A DNA stretch of 64,000 bases from Deltaproteobacteria bacterium (GCA_029262515.1 JAJCZH010000038.1:38775-102774), one strand, 5' to 3'; shown: positions 18,955 to 27,217, counted from the stretch's first letter. Notes: generated by a model from the sequence alone, not told the origin. Program-made: numbers and translations.

Positions 18955-19570
18955 TCCTCGGTCTTATAAACTTCGTGTTTTGCGAATAGCTAAAAAACTT
19001 ACTTCAAGTAGTGGTAGATGAAGAGCCCTGATGAAGTGCAATTAGTTAATATTATAACCTCTATCTCGACCTACCGTCAAGCATACAGCTTAGACAATAT
19101 TACAGATCACGTGAACCACATAAAACTCTATAGAGCTTTACTTACTAGTTAGCCTGACAACTCCATTAATTCTTTAATCGAACCCAACCATCCACGTACA
19201 ATTACTTTAGCAATAGCCACTTACCGCGTCTCAAGCATCATAAACGCGTACTGTATCTCACTTGAAGCATGGAAGGACCTCGGCCTTTCTATAGACATTA
19301 TTCCCGAGATTATGCAGTGTATTGAAAGAGTCAGCCAAGTCGCAGGTACTGATGGCACTGGCGTAGAATTTCGGTCTAGACTTAATACAGTTTAGTCTTA
19401 CGATCTTCACCCACAAATACCCTGACTACCATCTGCCGGCTCAGGATCATGTATATTCTTTCGATTTATTATCTTTTTAGATATCTTCATGTACCTGAAG
19501 ATATCTAAAAACCTCACCACTTTATAATTCCACCCGGACCAATAAAAAGATGTAATCTCCCCAAGTACAG
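18955..19570. other. Gene-poor AT-rich region with a possible gene remnant
   Basis: No convincing gene is present. On the plus strand the stretch 19153-19395 is open for 80 codons and reads like protein (ISLEAWKDLGLSIDIIPEIM), but it has no ATG near its beginning and no ribosome-binding site. It may be the end of a decayed gene. The rest shows no recognised motif apart from the palindrome listed separately. Confidence 0.3.
19474..19511. terminator. Perfect 16-bp palindrome with flanking T and A tracts
   Basis: The arms TTTTTAGATATCTTCA (19474-19489) and their exact complement (19496-19511) surround a 6-nt loop. The stem is AT-rich with the T and A runs at its base. It could act as a bidirectional terminator that insulates the amyloid-like operon from upstream transcription, or as a protein-binding dyad. 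Confidence 0.4.
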
Positions 19571-19588
19571 TGTCGAAATTCTTTACAC
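19571..19588 (+). promoter_or_regulatory. Candidate enhancer-binding-protein site 1
   Basis: TGTCGAAATTCTTTACAC matches site 2, 88 bases downstream, at 15 of 18 positions. The outer TGT...ACA makes a loose dyad. It lies about 195 bases upstream of the candidate sigma-54 promoter, the distance expected of an upstream activating sequence. No regulator gene is adjacent, so the binder is unknown. Confidence 0.45.
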
Positions 19589-19658
19589 ATATGTTCTCAT
19601 CCTAAGTACCTTAGAATATTGAACTATCTTGCAGACGAATATATTTCCACAGATATAA

Positions 19659-19676
19659 TGTCGAACTTTCTTACAC
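19659..19676 (+). promoter_or_regulatory. Candidate enhancer-binding-protein site 2
   Basis: TGTCGAACTTTCTTACAC is the second copy of the motif at 19571-19588, differing at three internal positions. It lies about 107 bases upstream of the candidate -24 element. Paired sites with this spacing are usual for activators of sigma-54 promoters. Confidence 0.45.
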
Positions 19677-19782
19677 TCTATTGCTCATTTGCATACTTAA
19701 ATTGTGAACTGTATAAAAGGAAAGCATAAGGTTACCTTAATAATCCAGCACTTAGGTGATCGGCATAGATAACCTTGCTAAA

Positions 19783-19798
19783 GGGCATGAAAATTGCA
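19783..19798 (+). promoter_or_regulatory. Candidate sigma-54 (-24/-12) promoter of the amyloid-like operon
   Basis: GGGCATGAAAATTGCA fits TGGCAC-N5-TTGCA with the GG and GC doublets at the correct spacing. Only the first base and the C/T at the sixth base differ from the consensus. Transcription from here would leave a leader of about 400 nt before the ATG at 20216. A second, weaker match (TGGCATCAAACAGGCT, 19980-19995) keeps the spacing but has AGGCT at -12. The leader between 19800 and 20215 holds no gene. It contains small palindromes such as GCACCGGGTGC near 19860. Confidence 0.5.
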
Positions 19799-20215
19799 AT
19801 TTATATTACCTATACTACTCTAAAGACTGGTCTCATTGCAGGCCTCAGAAAATGCAGCACCGGGTGCCTGTATATACAGCCTATTAACCTATGTAGCTGT
19901 ATTATAGGTATTTTTTATCTGTATTACACTGCTATATCTTTAAGGGTTTTTGCACTTTCTTCCTTCTTCAAGGAGAGAGTGGCATCAAACAGGCTGACTG
20001 ACTAACTTATCGTAAAACAGCATCATTTCTAGCATTTTCTAAAAGACTCTTGGGTAGGTCTTGGATGGGTATTATGGGTATTAAGGTCAGTGACTATCGA
20101 GATTTCCTTTAATGCCCCAGGATGACTCAAACAGGAGCCTAAAACATGTAGAAGAAGAGTATCGGCTATTACTTTCCAAAACTGCAATAAAAAACAGAAG
20201 AAAGGAAGGTTCAAA

Positions 20216-21484
20216 ATGGCAAATGTAAGACAGAAGTTGCGATTTGGCAGACCACTTTTAGTACTGGGCGGCCTGCTACTCAGCGCATCACTTGCTTCTG
20301 CGGGACCGGTATCTCTCGGTGATACCGCCCTCGATCAAGTGACGGCCGGTACCGGTACCAATCACGGCAGCAGCAGTAGCGGCAGCGGCGGAGCCATCAT
20401 AGGAAACAGCTCGGTGGCAACTATCAGCCAGACCGGCGGTGTCACCTTGGAGGGTGAAGCGCAGAGCGGGGCCAAGGGGCTCAATCTCGTTAACAGCGCC
20501 GAGTCGACCGTTGCCAACGGCGTAAACATCTGGGAAGTTAACGGAACAGAGCCAGGCGTAAATGACGGGCAGGCGGGCATAGAGCAGTCTAACATCATCC
20601 ACCAGGAGCAGAGGCGCTCGGCATCTATGCCCAACTACTCCCGCCCGGATGGAGACACTTTAACTGTTGTAGACCGTACCGGCTCCGAGGCGCATAACGA
20701 CAGCTTCGACCGGAACAATAACCTTGTAGATACCCGGACAATTGCGAGTAACAGCACTACCAAGACTACAGCAAGTGTCAACACCTTAATTGAAGGCGGT
20801 CTCGATTCCGGCGGACCTGAAGATCCCAGAGGTAGTGTAACAACCAACCCCGGTAAAGGTGGAGCAGGCGCTGGAATTGTCAACCTCGGTGTCGATGGCG
20901 GTGAGGTGCATGTAGGACTGGCCGTTGGCGGACCCGTTACAGCCCATCCAGATGTTGTAACAACACTCGAGGGATCGGGAGGCCAGACTACCAGCGACAG
21001 TTATGGCGGTATGGATGTAGACGGTGATAGTGTCTCACTCTACGGCAGACTGATTCTTCCTGATCTTACGATCGATATCAATGGCGCCGGTTGCGGAGTA
21101 GTAATGGGCTCCTGTACTGCCGGTGGTGAAACAGGCGATGTTAGCACCAATACAACGGACAACTCCGTAATGGACAACGAGCAGGCCAGCAGCGTCGGTA
21201 ATAGTCAGTCCACCGACAATAGCACAAACACCTATCGTTCACCCTTTGAACTGAATAACGCACAGGCTGAGTACATAGTTGTTGACGACTCGAGTCTCAC
21301 GGTCAACACTACATTCAACCTGACGCTCTCAGGCAGTGCGCAGAACAATGCCAACGGCATGAACATAGTCAATGCCACCGGAAGCGCAGTAGCCAACGGC
21401 GTTAACGTTGCCCGTACCGGCCAGCTCTCAAGCAGCGGTGCTCTGGGGCTTAGCCAGACTAACGTAATAAGTCACAGCCGTTAA
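20216..21484 (+). CDS. Fap-like secreted amyloid subunit 1 (FapB/FapC-like)
   Basis: The protein has 422 residues. A Sec signal peptide (1-29, cut near ASA) is followed by LGDTALDQVTAG (34-45), a double-glycine-leader-type motif. The mature part is rich in Gly, Ser, Thr and Asn. It has two related repeats: one after the leader (GEAQSGAKGLNLVNSAES, then VANGVNIW) and one at the C-terminus (GSAQNNANGMNIVNATGS, then VANGVNVARTG, ending SQTNVISHSR). A long linker between them contains GAGCGVVMGSC. Asn/Gly repeats separated by variable linkers are the layout of FapC-type functional amyloids. The start has an AAGGAAGG ribosome-binding site. This is the first gene of the operon behind the sigma-54-like site. 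The Fap assignment rests on architecture and gene context, not on an alignment. Confidence 0.7.
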   Translation: MANVRQKLRFGRPLLVLGGLLLSASLASAGPVSLGDTALDQVTAGTGTNHGSSSSGSGGAIIGNSSVATISQTGGVTLEGEAQSGAKGLNLVNSAESTVANGVNIWEVNGTEPGVNDGQAGIEQSNIIHQEQRRSASMPNYSRPDGDTLTVVDRTGSEAHNDSFDRNNNLVDTRTIASNSTTKTTASVNTLIEGGLDSGGPEDPRGSVTTNPGKGGAGAGIVNLGVDGGEVHVGLAVGGPVTAHPDVVTTLEGSGGQTTSDSYGGMDVDGDSVSLYGRLILPDLTIDINGAGCGVVMGSCTAGGETGDVSTNTTDNSVMDNEQASSVGNSQSTDNSTNTYRSPFELNNAQAEYIVVDDSSLTVNTTFNLTLSGSAQNNANGMNIVNATGSAVANGVNVARTGQLSSSGALGLSQTNVISHSR

Positions 21485-21512
21485 TTCGGTATTCTGTTCA
21501 GCTCTGTTCACC

Positions 21513-21540
21513 CTTGTCCCGGCCCTCAGGCCGGGGCAAG
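21513..21540 (+). promoter_or_regulatory. Intra-operon GC-rich hairpin
   Basis: Arms CTTGTCCCGGCC and GGCCGGGGCAAG (one G-U pair) with a 4-nt CTCA loop lie 29 bases after the first subunit gene. No T tract follows, so it is more likely an mRNA-stabilising or attenuating element that raises the first subunit over the later ones. Confidence 0.5.
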
Positions 21541-21617
21541 AGCAAGCTGCGCAACAGATCGAACTCAACAGCCAACCAGGCAGACATAATTGTTTTCACA
21601 AGTTTTACAAGGTAGTT

Positions 21618-22880
21618 ATGGCAAACAAAAAAAAGATAATGTTTTTGAGTGCAACTCTACTCTTAAGCGGTCTGCTGCTAAACGCACCGCAGGTTTATTC
21701 CGAACCGGTGGCTCTAAACGACAGAACCATGGATACGGTTACGGCCGGTGACGCTACAAGTAACGCAGTAGAAGGCGGCGGGATAGTAGTCGGATACGGT
21801 TCAGGGACTGTCGCCAACCGTAACACAGGGCTCGACCTCAACGGTGAAGCTCAGCATAATGCCCACGGGCTCAACATCGTAAACAGCACCGAGTCCGCTG
21901 TGGCCAATGTTGTCAATATCTGGGACGGCAGCGGTGTGATAGCAACACAGGAAGAGAGCGGTACGGATTCCGGTGTTAAGATCAATCAGGTCAACAGCAC
22001 CACTCAGGAGCAGGTTCGCTCTGCTACGCTCTCCGGGTACGTAAGGTCCGAGGCCGACCATACTGAGACCTTGAGCCGTTTGAGCAACGAAAGCTACTCA
22101 AGCAAAATCGTCGACCATCATGACGTCACTAACATCTTGGAAGAGACCAGTGTAATCATCACAGAAACCAACGGTATAGTCGATACCCGTATCAAATTCA
22201 ACCTCGGCGACAAGCTTTACGTTGATGGACACCTCGGGCAGGGTATGGCTGCCGCCGGTCATACTGAGATCAACTTTGACGGCGGCTCAGCCGACATTGC
22301 TCTGGTGGTCAACGGAGGCATAAAGGTTGGGGCTGATACCGATTTAATAAAAAGTGCAATAGAAATCACGGGCATGGACCTCGGAGAGTCCAAACTCGAA
22401 GCCGGTATATATGCAGAGGCCCAAATTTCCGTCGTCACCCAACTGGTGCTGCCCAAGCTGACGATAGTGCTCGACGGCGCAGGTTGCGCAGTGGCTATGG
22501 GATCGTGCAACGCCTCCAGTACGACCACCGAGATTACAAATACGAAGACGGACAACTCCACGCTTGATATCATGGAAAACCACCAAATAGGACAGAGCTA
22601 TTTTTCAGAAGTACAGACAAGCACCTACCGTTCGCCCTTTGAGCTTAAAAGCGCCAAGGCAGAGTATATCGTAATCGACGACTCGACCCTTGAGCTCAAC
22701 TCCGACGTCACGCTCGAACTCTCAGACTCTGCCCAAAGAGATATCAAAGGCATGAACATAGTAAATGCCATAGGAAGTAACGTAGCGAACAGCACAAACG
22801 TCGCAAAAACTGCAAGATTTGAGGGTCGCAAAGCAACGCTGGTGCTCAACCAGTTCAATACCGTTAACCACGGTCACTAA
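21618..22880 (+). CDS. Fap-like secreted amyloid subunit 2
   Basis: The protein has 420 residues and is clearly paralogous to subunit 1. The signal peptide (about 1-28) is followed by LNDRTMDTVTAG (33-44) as leader motif. Repeat 1 is GEAQHNAHGLNIVNSTES... and the C-terminal repeat is SDSAQRDIKGMNIVNAIGS..., ending in NTVNHGH. The middle shares LVLPKLTIVLDGAGCAVAMGSC and TYRSPFELKSAKAEYIVIDDS with the first subunit. The central linker differs and is less rich in Gly and Ser. Two subunits with shared ends and different linkers recall the FapB (nucleator)/FapC (major) pair. Which is which cannot be decided from sequence. Confidence 0.7.
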   Translation: MANKKKIMFLSATLLLSGLLLNAPQVYSEPVALNDRTMDTVTAGDATSNAVEGGGIVVGYGSGTVANRNTGLDLNGEAQHNAHGLNIVNSTESAVANVVNIWDGSGVIATQEESGTDSGVKINQVNSTTQEQVRSATLSGYVRSEADHTETLSRLSNESYSSKIVDHHDVTNILEETSVIITETNGIVDTRIKFNLGDKLYVDGHLGQGMAAAGHTEINFDGGSADIALVVNGGIKVGADTDLIKSAIEITGMDLGESKLEAGIYAEAQISVVTQLVLPKLTIVLDGAGCAVAMGSCNASSTTTEITNTKTDNSTLDIMENHQIGQSYFSEVQTSTYRSPFELKSAKAEYIVIDDSTLELNSDVTLELSDSAQRDIKGMNIVNAIGSNVANSTNVAKTARFEGRKATLVLNQFNTVNHGH

Positions 22881-22956
22881 GACTTTACGATGGCGTTTTA
22901 CCGATCTTATGGATAGTTAAATCGGGATAATTTAACCAGACAAGTATAAAAAGCTT

Positions 22957-24672
22957 ATGAAACGTCTCTTCATAACAGCATTAATCGCCTCGGGGCTCAT
23001 ATACTCAGGGCCTGTACTGGCAGCAACAACGCTCTCCGACACCGAACTTGCTGGGGTTAGCGGTGGTGGGATCGACCCCCACCTTGGGGGCCAGAGCCTG
23101 CCGCAGGAACAGCAACAACCTGAAAAGAATGAGAACGGATATGCGCCGCTCCGGCAACCGCAGAGTATCGACGGAATGGAACTGACTCCTGAGCTGTTTG
23201 CTATTTTACAGAGTAGAATCGATTCGGAGCGCCAAAGAAGACTTCTTTTGAACGGAACGACCCAGCAAAATGCAGTCGCGCTCAACCTCGAGAATATGCT
23301 GTCGAGTGACATTGTCTCAACCAACAATATCTTTAACGGCGGCTCCATCTCTTTAGACGACGTAACAACAAACATTGAGATCAACCAAGCCAACGACGTG
23401 AACCAACGCCACCGTACTCAGGGCAGCCTGACCTCGTCCATTGCAGGGCACCGGTATGAAAAGAGCGAACTGCGCAGATCAGGCACCGAGAGTTTCGAGT
23501 ATCGTACCTACTCATTAGTCGACCAGCATCACAAGAGTGAGTACCTGCGCACCTTCAGCAGTGGCAGCGCCGCCCATGTAGGCGAAACTTTCACTTCGTT
23601 AGACGACTTTACCGCCAATACCCTACCGCTCGAACTCATTGAACCTAATGAGCTTTTTAGAGTCTTCAAGTTCGGTCCTTTCGGTAAGATCGTTGATTTA
23701 GGATGGTTCGGAGATGCAGGCGCAACAATTGAGTACACCGGCATTGGATTTACCGGGCCGGGACTTACTATAGATACGATCAAAGCGGGCGGAACTGACA
23801 ACAAGGACCTGATCTTCGGAACCAGCGTAACGGAGCCCAAGCTTGACTTCGGCCAAATAGACATCAAGGCATGTGTTAGTGCATGCTCACAACTGAAGTG
23901 GCCCAAACCGCCCTTTTCATTAGGCGGTAGGAGTATCCATCCCGAGTTCGCATTCGAGGACATGGCCCCTGAAGTAGAGAGGCTGAGCCTCAGTACCGGT
24001 TTAGACTTTGCCGGCATCGGCAATGGCACACCACTTTCGGCCACCCCCGGAACCTTCAAAGTTGACGGTGAGGTCTCTATAAAAGTTGTACCATACGCCA
24101 CTGCAACCCTCGACCTGTCAAAGCTAAAGCTGTTGGGGGTGAGTGTGGGGCCGGTCATAGCAAAATTCGATCCCTTCGGAAATGGTACGGCCAAAACCAG
24201 TAAAACGTGGAGCTTCACTCTGGTTGACGAGGACTTTGCCTTCGGACTGCTCGATAAGGAAATAAAGGTCGATGACATGGACCTTGAACTCGGAGACCCG
24301 GAGCACTTTTCCACCGAGAGACTCATCAGCCAGGATAACGAACTCATCGTAGAGTACGACGCAATAGACGTCGCCGAAAGCTCTTTTAATGAATCGTATG
24401 TGCACTCCGCCTTTACAGGTGGGCAGATGACTGGAGCCGAGGCTGAACTGCTTGCCCTGAGTGACGGAAGCCTTTCTGTGAACAACAATAGCACTGTAGC
24501 TCTTAGCGACAATTCCCAGCAGAATATGCGGGTCTTCAACGGAGTAAACGCCGTCTCGTCAATAGCAGCAAACAGCCTCAATATGGGCCGCACGCCATCC
24601 TATAACGCAAGACCGAACGGTGCGCCGCAACTCTCGCTGAATCAGCAGAACCGTTTCAACCAGACACGGTAA
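22957..24672 (+). CDS. Fap-like secreted subunit 3, large divergent paralogue
   Basis: The protein has 571 residues. The signal peptide (about 1-23) is followed by LSDTELAGVSGG (26-37), an exact match to the double-glycine leader pattern. Repeat 1 (NGTTQQNAVALNLENMLSS...) and the C-terminal repeat (SDNSQQNMRVFNGVNAVSS..., ending NQQNRFNQTR) keep the same plan as subunits 1 and 2. The 350-residue centre is different, less repetitive and contains ACVSACSQLKWPKPP. It may be an adaptor or a FapE-like minor component. It lies in the operon with gaps of 76 and 21 bp to its neighbours. Confidence 0.65.
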   Translation: MKRLFITALIASGLIYSGPVLAATTLSDTELAGVSGGGIDPHLGGQSLPQEQQQPEKNENGYAPLRQPQSIDGMELTPELFAILQSRIDSERQRRLLLNGTTQQNAVALNLENMLSSDIVSTNNIFNGGSISLDDVTTNIEINQANDVNQRHRTQGSLTSSIAGHRYEKSELRRSGTESFEYRTYSLVDQHHKSEYLRTFSSGSAAHVGETFTSLDDFTANTLPLELIEPNELFRVFKFGPFGKIVDLGWFGDAGATIEYTGIGFTGPGLTIDTIKAGGTDNKDLIFGTSVTEPKLDFGQIDIKACVSACSQLKWPKPPFSLGGRSIHPEFAFEDMAPEVERLSLSTGLDFAGIGNGTPLSATPGTFKVDGEVSIKVVPYATATLDLSKLKLLGVSVGPVIAKFDPFGNGTAKTSKTWSFTLVDEDFAFGLLDKEIKVDDMDLELGDPEHFSTERLISQDNELIVEYDAIDVAESSFNESYVHSAFTGGQMTGAEAELLALSDGSLSVNNNSTVALSDNSQQNMRVFNGVNAVSSIAANSLNMGRTPSYNARPNGAPQLSLNQQNRFNQTR

Positions 24673-24693
24673 CCATTTTTCTGGAGTCACCTT

Positions 24694-25110
24694 ATGAACA
24701 GACAATATAGACTCTTATTCATGATACTCTTTCTGGTAATTACAACTCTTCCTGCAAGGGTCTGGGGGTTCGAAGAGCTGACCAATCAGGAACTCAACGC
24801 CGTGACTGCCGGTAGCGTTGACCCGGCCTATGATACCTCAGAAGCATTGACTCGCATTCCCTTCCACTATACAGGCAGCAAGGGCAAGATTGACGGAGAA
24901 GTATTTGTGCTGCCCATGAACACCTTTAACCAGCAAGGAACACTACAGCTGATGGACAATGCCCAATCAAACCTGCGCTCGCTCATCAACGTCAATGCCG
25001 TCAACTCACCGGTGCAGATACTCTTGAACCTGAACATAAACATCAACTCCACTATAGGCAATGTCAATCAGCTCAACAATCTGCTCTCGGGTAAAGGGTC
25101 ATGGCGCTAA
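24694..25110 (+). CDS. Fap-like short secreted subunit 4 (FapA-like position)
   Basis: The protein has only 138 residues. The signal peptide (about 1-25) is followed by LTNQELNAVTAG (29-40). A single terminal repeat follows (LMDNAQSNLRSLINVNAVNS, then LNININSTIGNVNQLNN). It therefore keeps the leader and one repeat without a linker, as expected of a chaperone, nucleator or chain terminator of the fibre. Its last ten bases overlap the start of the C39 peptidase gene, so the two are translationally coupled. Confidence 0.65.
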   Translation: MNRQYRLLFMILFLVITTLPARVWGFEELTNQELNAVTAGSVDPAYDTSEALTRIPFHYTGSKGKIDGEVFVLPMNTFNQQGTLQLMDNAQSNLRSLINVNAVNSPVQILLNLNININSTIGNVNQLNNLLSGKGSWR

Positions 25111-25859
25111 GCCCTTCAGTCTTCAGTCGCAAAGCGCTTCTTAATTTGCTCTCTATCTTTATATGCTGCATAACCATTACACCGGCATATTCAGCCAGCC
25201 GTGCCGGCGTGCGTGTTGGGGGGCTACGCTTCAGCCCAAATATTGAAAGCATGGCTGAGTTACGCTGGAAAAAACTGACCCGCCAGGGATGGGATATGAG
25301 CTGCGGGGCTGCAGCCCTTTCAACACTGCTCTTATACCACCATGACCGACAGTTCTCCGAGATGGCCGTCACCCTGACGATTCTAAAGAACAGCGATCCT
25401 GAACTTGTGAGAGCACGTGGAGGTTTTTCTCTCTATGACCTCAAGCGTTTTGTACGCGCTGTCGGGCTCGATGGGGTGGGTTATGGTGAGATGACCTTAG
25501 ACGATCTGGAACTCTTTGATATACCTGCGATCCTGCCGATTCGTATCAATGATTTCGACCACTTCGTTATCTTCAGAAAACGGGCTGGAGGACATGTGAT
25601 GCTCGGCGACCCGGCCTTTGGAAATATATCCCTGCCCGCTACTCGTTTTGAAAAGATGTGGCAGAGCCGTATAGCCTTTTATGTCGTTACCTCGGCCGAA
25701 AAGGAAGGTATGACAAGGCTTGAAAAGGCCAAATCGAGAAGCCCGCTTTCTCCTGAGGTCATGGAAATGGCCATTCCTGACCTCGATTACGGTACCCGTA
25801 TCCTCAGCAGGATACCGACCCTCCCTCTCACAAGGCGTATGACTACGGTGACACCTTGA
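25101..25859 (+). CDS. Periplasmic stand-alone C39 peptidase (FapD-like)
   Basis: The protein has 252 residues. The signal peptide (about 1-31, TPAYSA) sends it to the periplasm. The C39 papain-like residues are all visible: Q62 for the oxyanion hole and C68 in QGWDMSCGAAALSTLL, H154 in DFDHFVIFRK, and D170 in VMLGDPAFGN. There is no ABC transporter part, as in FapD of Pseudomonas fap operons. C39 enzymes cut after Gly-Gly or Gly-Ala type leaders, and all four upstream subunits carry such a motif. The gene overlaps subunit 4 by 10 bp and ends one base before the barrel gene. Confidence 0.82.
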   Translation: MALSPSVFSRKALLNLLSIFICCITITPAYSASRAGVRVGGLRFSPNIESMAELRWKKLTRQGWDMSCGAAALSTLLLYHHDRQFSEMAVTLTILKNSDPELVRARGGFSLYDLKRFVRAVGLDGVGYGEMTLDDLELFDIPAILPIRINDFDHFVIFRKRAGGHVMLGDPAFGNISLPATRFEKMWQSRIAFYVVTSAEKEGMTRLEKAKSRSPLSPEVMEMAIPDLDYGTRILSRIPTLPLTRRMTTVTP

Positions 25860-25860
25860 C

Positions 25861-27087
25861 ATGATCTACCGCCTATTCATCCTTTTTTTATCTCTTTCTC
25901 TTCTCGTTCCCTGCCAAGCTGTGTGGGCACAGAATGACGAGACTGAAACGGTGCCGGAAGCTTCCGCCGCAAAAACATACAAAGAGCTACAGCAGGAGAT
26001 TATCCGACTCAAGCAAGCCGACTTGGTACGCGATACCGTAATCAAGAACTTGATACGCCGCATTGAGCAACTGGAGCGCCACGGCGCAGGTAAAGAGCCG
26101 GTTGACGAACAACCGACATCGAGCGCCCTAACTACCGATGATGGCGAGCACAAAGAGCTTGCACCTGAAGTAAAGGAAAGAATGCGCAAGCAGAGTGAAG
26201 AGAACTACCAATTGATACAGAAGGCTTTTGAACAGAGGCTTGGCAGAGAAGGCGGCATGCTCCTTGCCCCTTTCAAACTTACGTATGAACCGGGGATCTC
26301 GTATAGCCACGCTTCATACGACTCTATCGTTGTTGACGGGTTTACTATATATCCGGTTCTAGTAGTTGGGGACATCGTCTCCGAGAAGATCAGACGGGAC
26401 ATAGTGATAAACAACCACTCTTTCCGTCTCGGGTTGCCACGCAACCTACAACTCGACCTTGTGATCCCGCTAGGTTATGAACGGCAACGTTCATTCAGAG
26501 ACGATGGAACCCATGTGGCCAATGATACAGAGGGGGTTGGTGATATCTCTCTGGCCTTAAGTTATCAACTGACCAACAGGGTCAACTTCTGGCCCGATAC
26601 CGTTGTCGGGGTAAGCTGGAAGTCGAAGAGCGGTAATGATCCATACAAACAGGACAGTGCGGATGTTCCATCCCTCGGCACCGGCTTCGAGACATGGGGT
26701 CTGTCGATGACAAGCATGGTCACCGCTGATCCCATAGTGCTTTTTTGGGGTCTATCCACGACCTATACCCCTGGCAGTGACAAAAAAATCGGCCATGTCA
26801 GCCCCGGAAAAAGTTACGGTGGCAATCTCGGTATGGCGCTCTCCTTAAACCTCGATACCTCGTTGAGCTTCAATTACGGCTACAACTATACCAAGGAGAC
26901 TAAAGTCGATAGACAAAAGATCAACGGTTCGGACTTGACCACATCCACCTTTGCCATAGGACTGTCCAGAGCAGAAAGCGACTTCTATGCCATCGATTTT
27001 GATCTTACCATCGGCCTGACACGGGACTCTCCGGACTTCCAGTTCTCAGTCTCCTTTCCCTTTGAATTTTCTCTGAAAGGTATCTAA
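25861..27087 (+). CDS. Coiled-coil plus beta-barrel outer-membrane exporter (FapF-like)
   Basis: The protein has 408 residues. The signal peptide (about 1-23, AVWA) is followed by a short coiled coil (about 40-72, KELQQEIIRLKQADLVRDTV), a charged linker and helix (80-125), and then about 280 residues of alternating amphipathic strands ending in a hydrophobic C-terminal strand (FQFSVSFPFEFSLKGI). FapF has the same order: a trimeric coiled coil, a plug helix and a 12-strand barrel that exports amyloid subunits. The barrel also resembles the MetA-type transporter family. As the last gene of the operon it fits an export pore for the four subunits. Confidence 0.75.
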   Translation: MIYRLFILFLSLSLLVPCQAVWAQNDETETVPEASAAKTYKELQQEIIRLKQADLVRDTVIKNLIRRIEQLERHGAGKEPVDEQPTSSALTTDDGEHKELAPEVKERMRKQSEENYQLIQKAFEQRLGREGGMLLAPFKLTYEPGISYSHASYDSIVVDGFTIYPVLVVGDIVSEKIRRDIVINNHSFRLGLPRNLQLDLVIPLGYERQRSFRDDGTHVANDTEGVGDISLALSYQLTNRVNFWPDTVVGVSWKSKSGNDPYKQDSADVPSLGTGFETWGLSMTSMVTADPIVLFWGLSTTYTPGSDKKIGHVSPGKSYGGNLGMALSLNLDTSLSFNYGYNYTKETKVDRQKINGSDLTTSTFAIGLSRAESDFYAIDFDLTIGLTRDSPDFQFSVSFPFEFSLKGI

Positions 27088-27217
27088 TCGTTGCTGGCCA
27101 CAGATTATATCCTCCCGGAACGTTATACGTTTCCGATCTTTATTACATAGATCTGACTGCAACAGCGGATAGAGATCGTCTTAATAAGCTGACAGGGCTG
27201 TCTCCTCAACAAAAAGT

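Noticed and set aside
19980..19995. Second sigma-54-like match TGGCATCAAACAGGCT
   Set aside because: Spacing is right but the -12 element AGGCT lacks the conserved TT. It is kept only as an alternative to 19783-19798.
19775..20005. 76-codon frame in the operon leader
   Set aside because: Its start overlaps the sigma-54-like promoter, there is no ribosome-binding site, and the product is a random-looking hydrophobic/Cys-rich string.
23529..24593. 354-codon minus-strand frame opposite subunit 3
   Set aside because: It is a shadow of the biased codons of the plus-strand subunit gene, with no ribosome-binding site and a Ser/Pro-rich random product.
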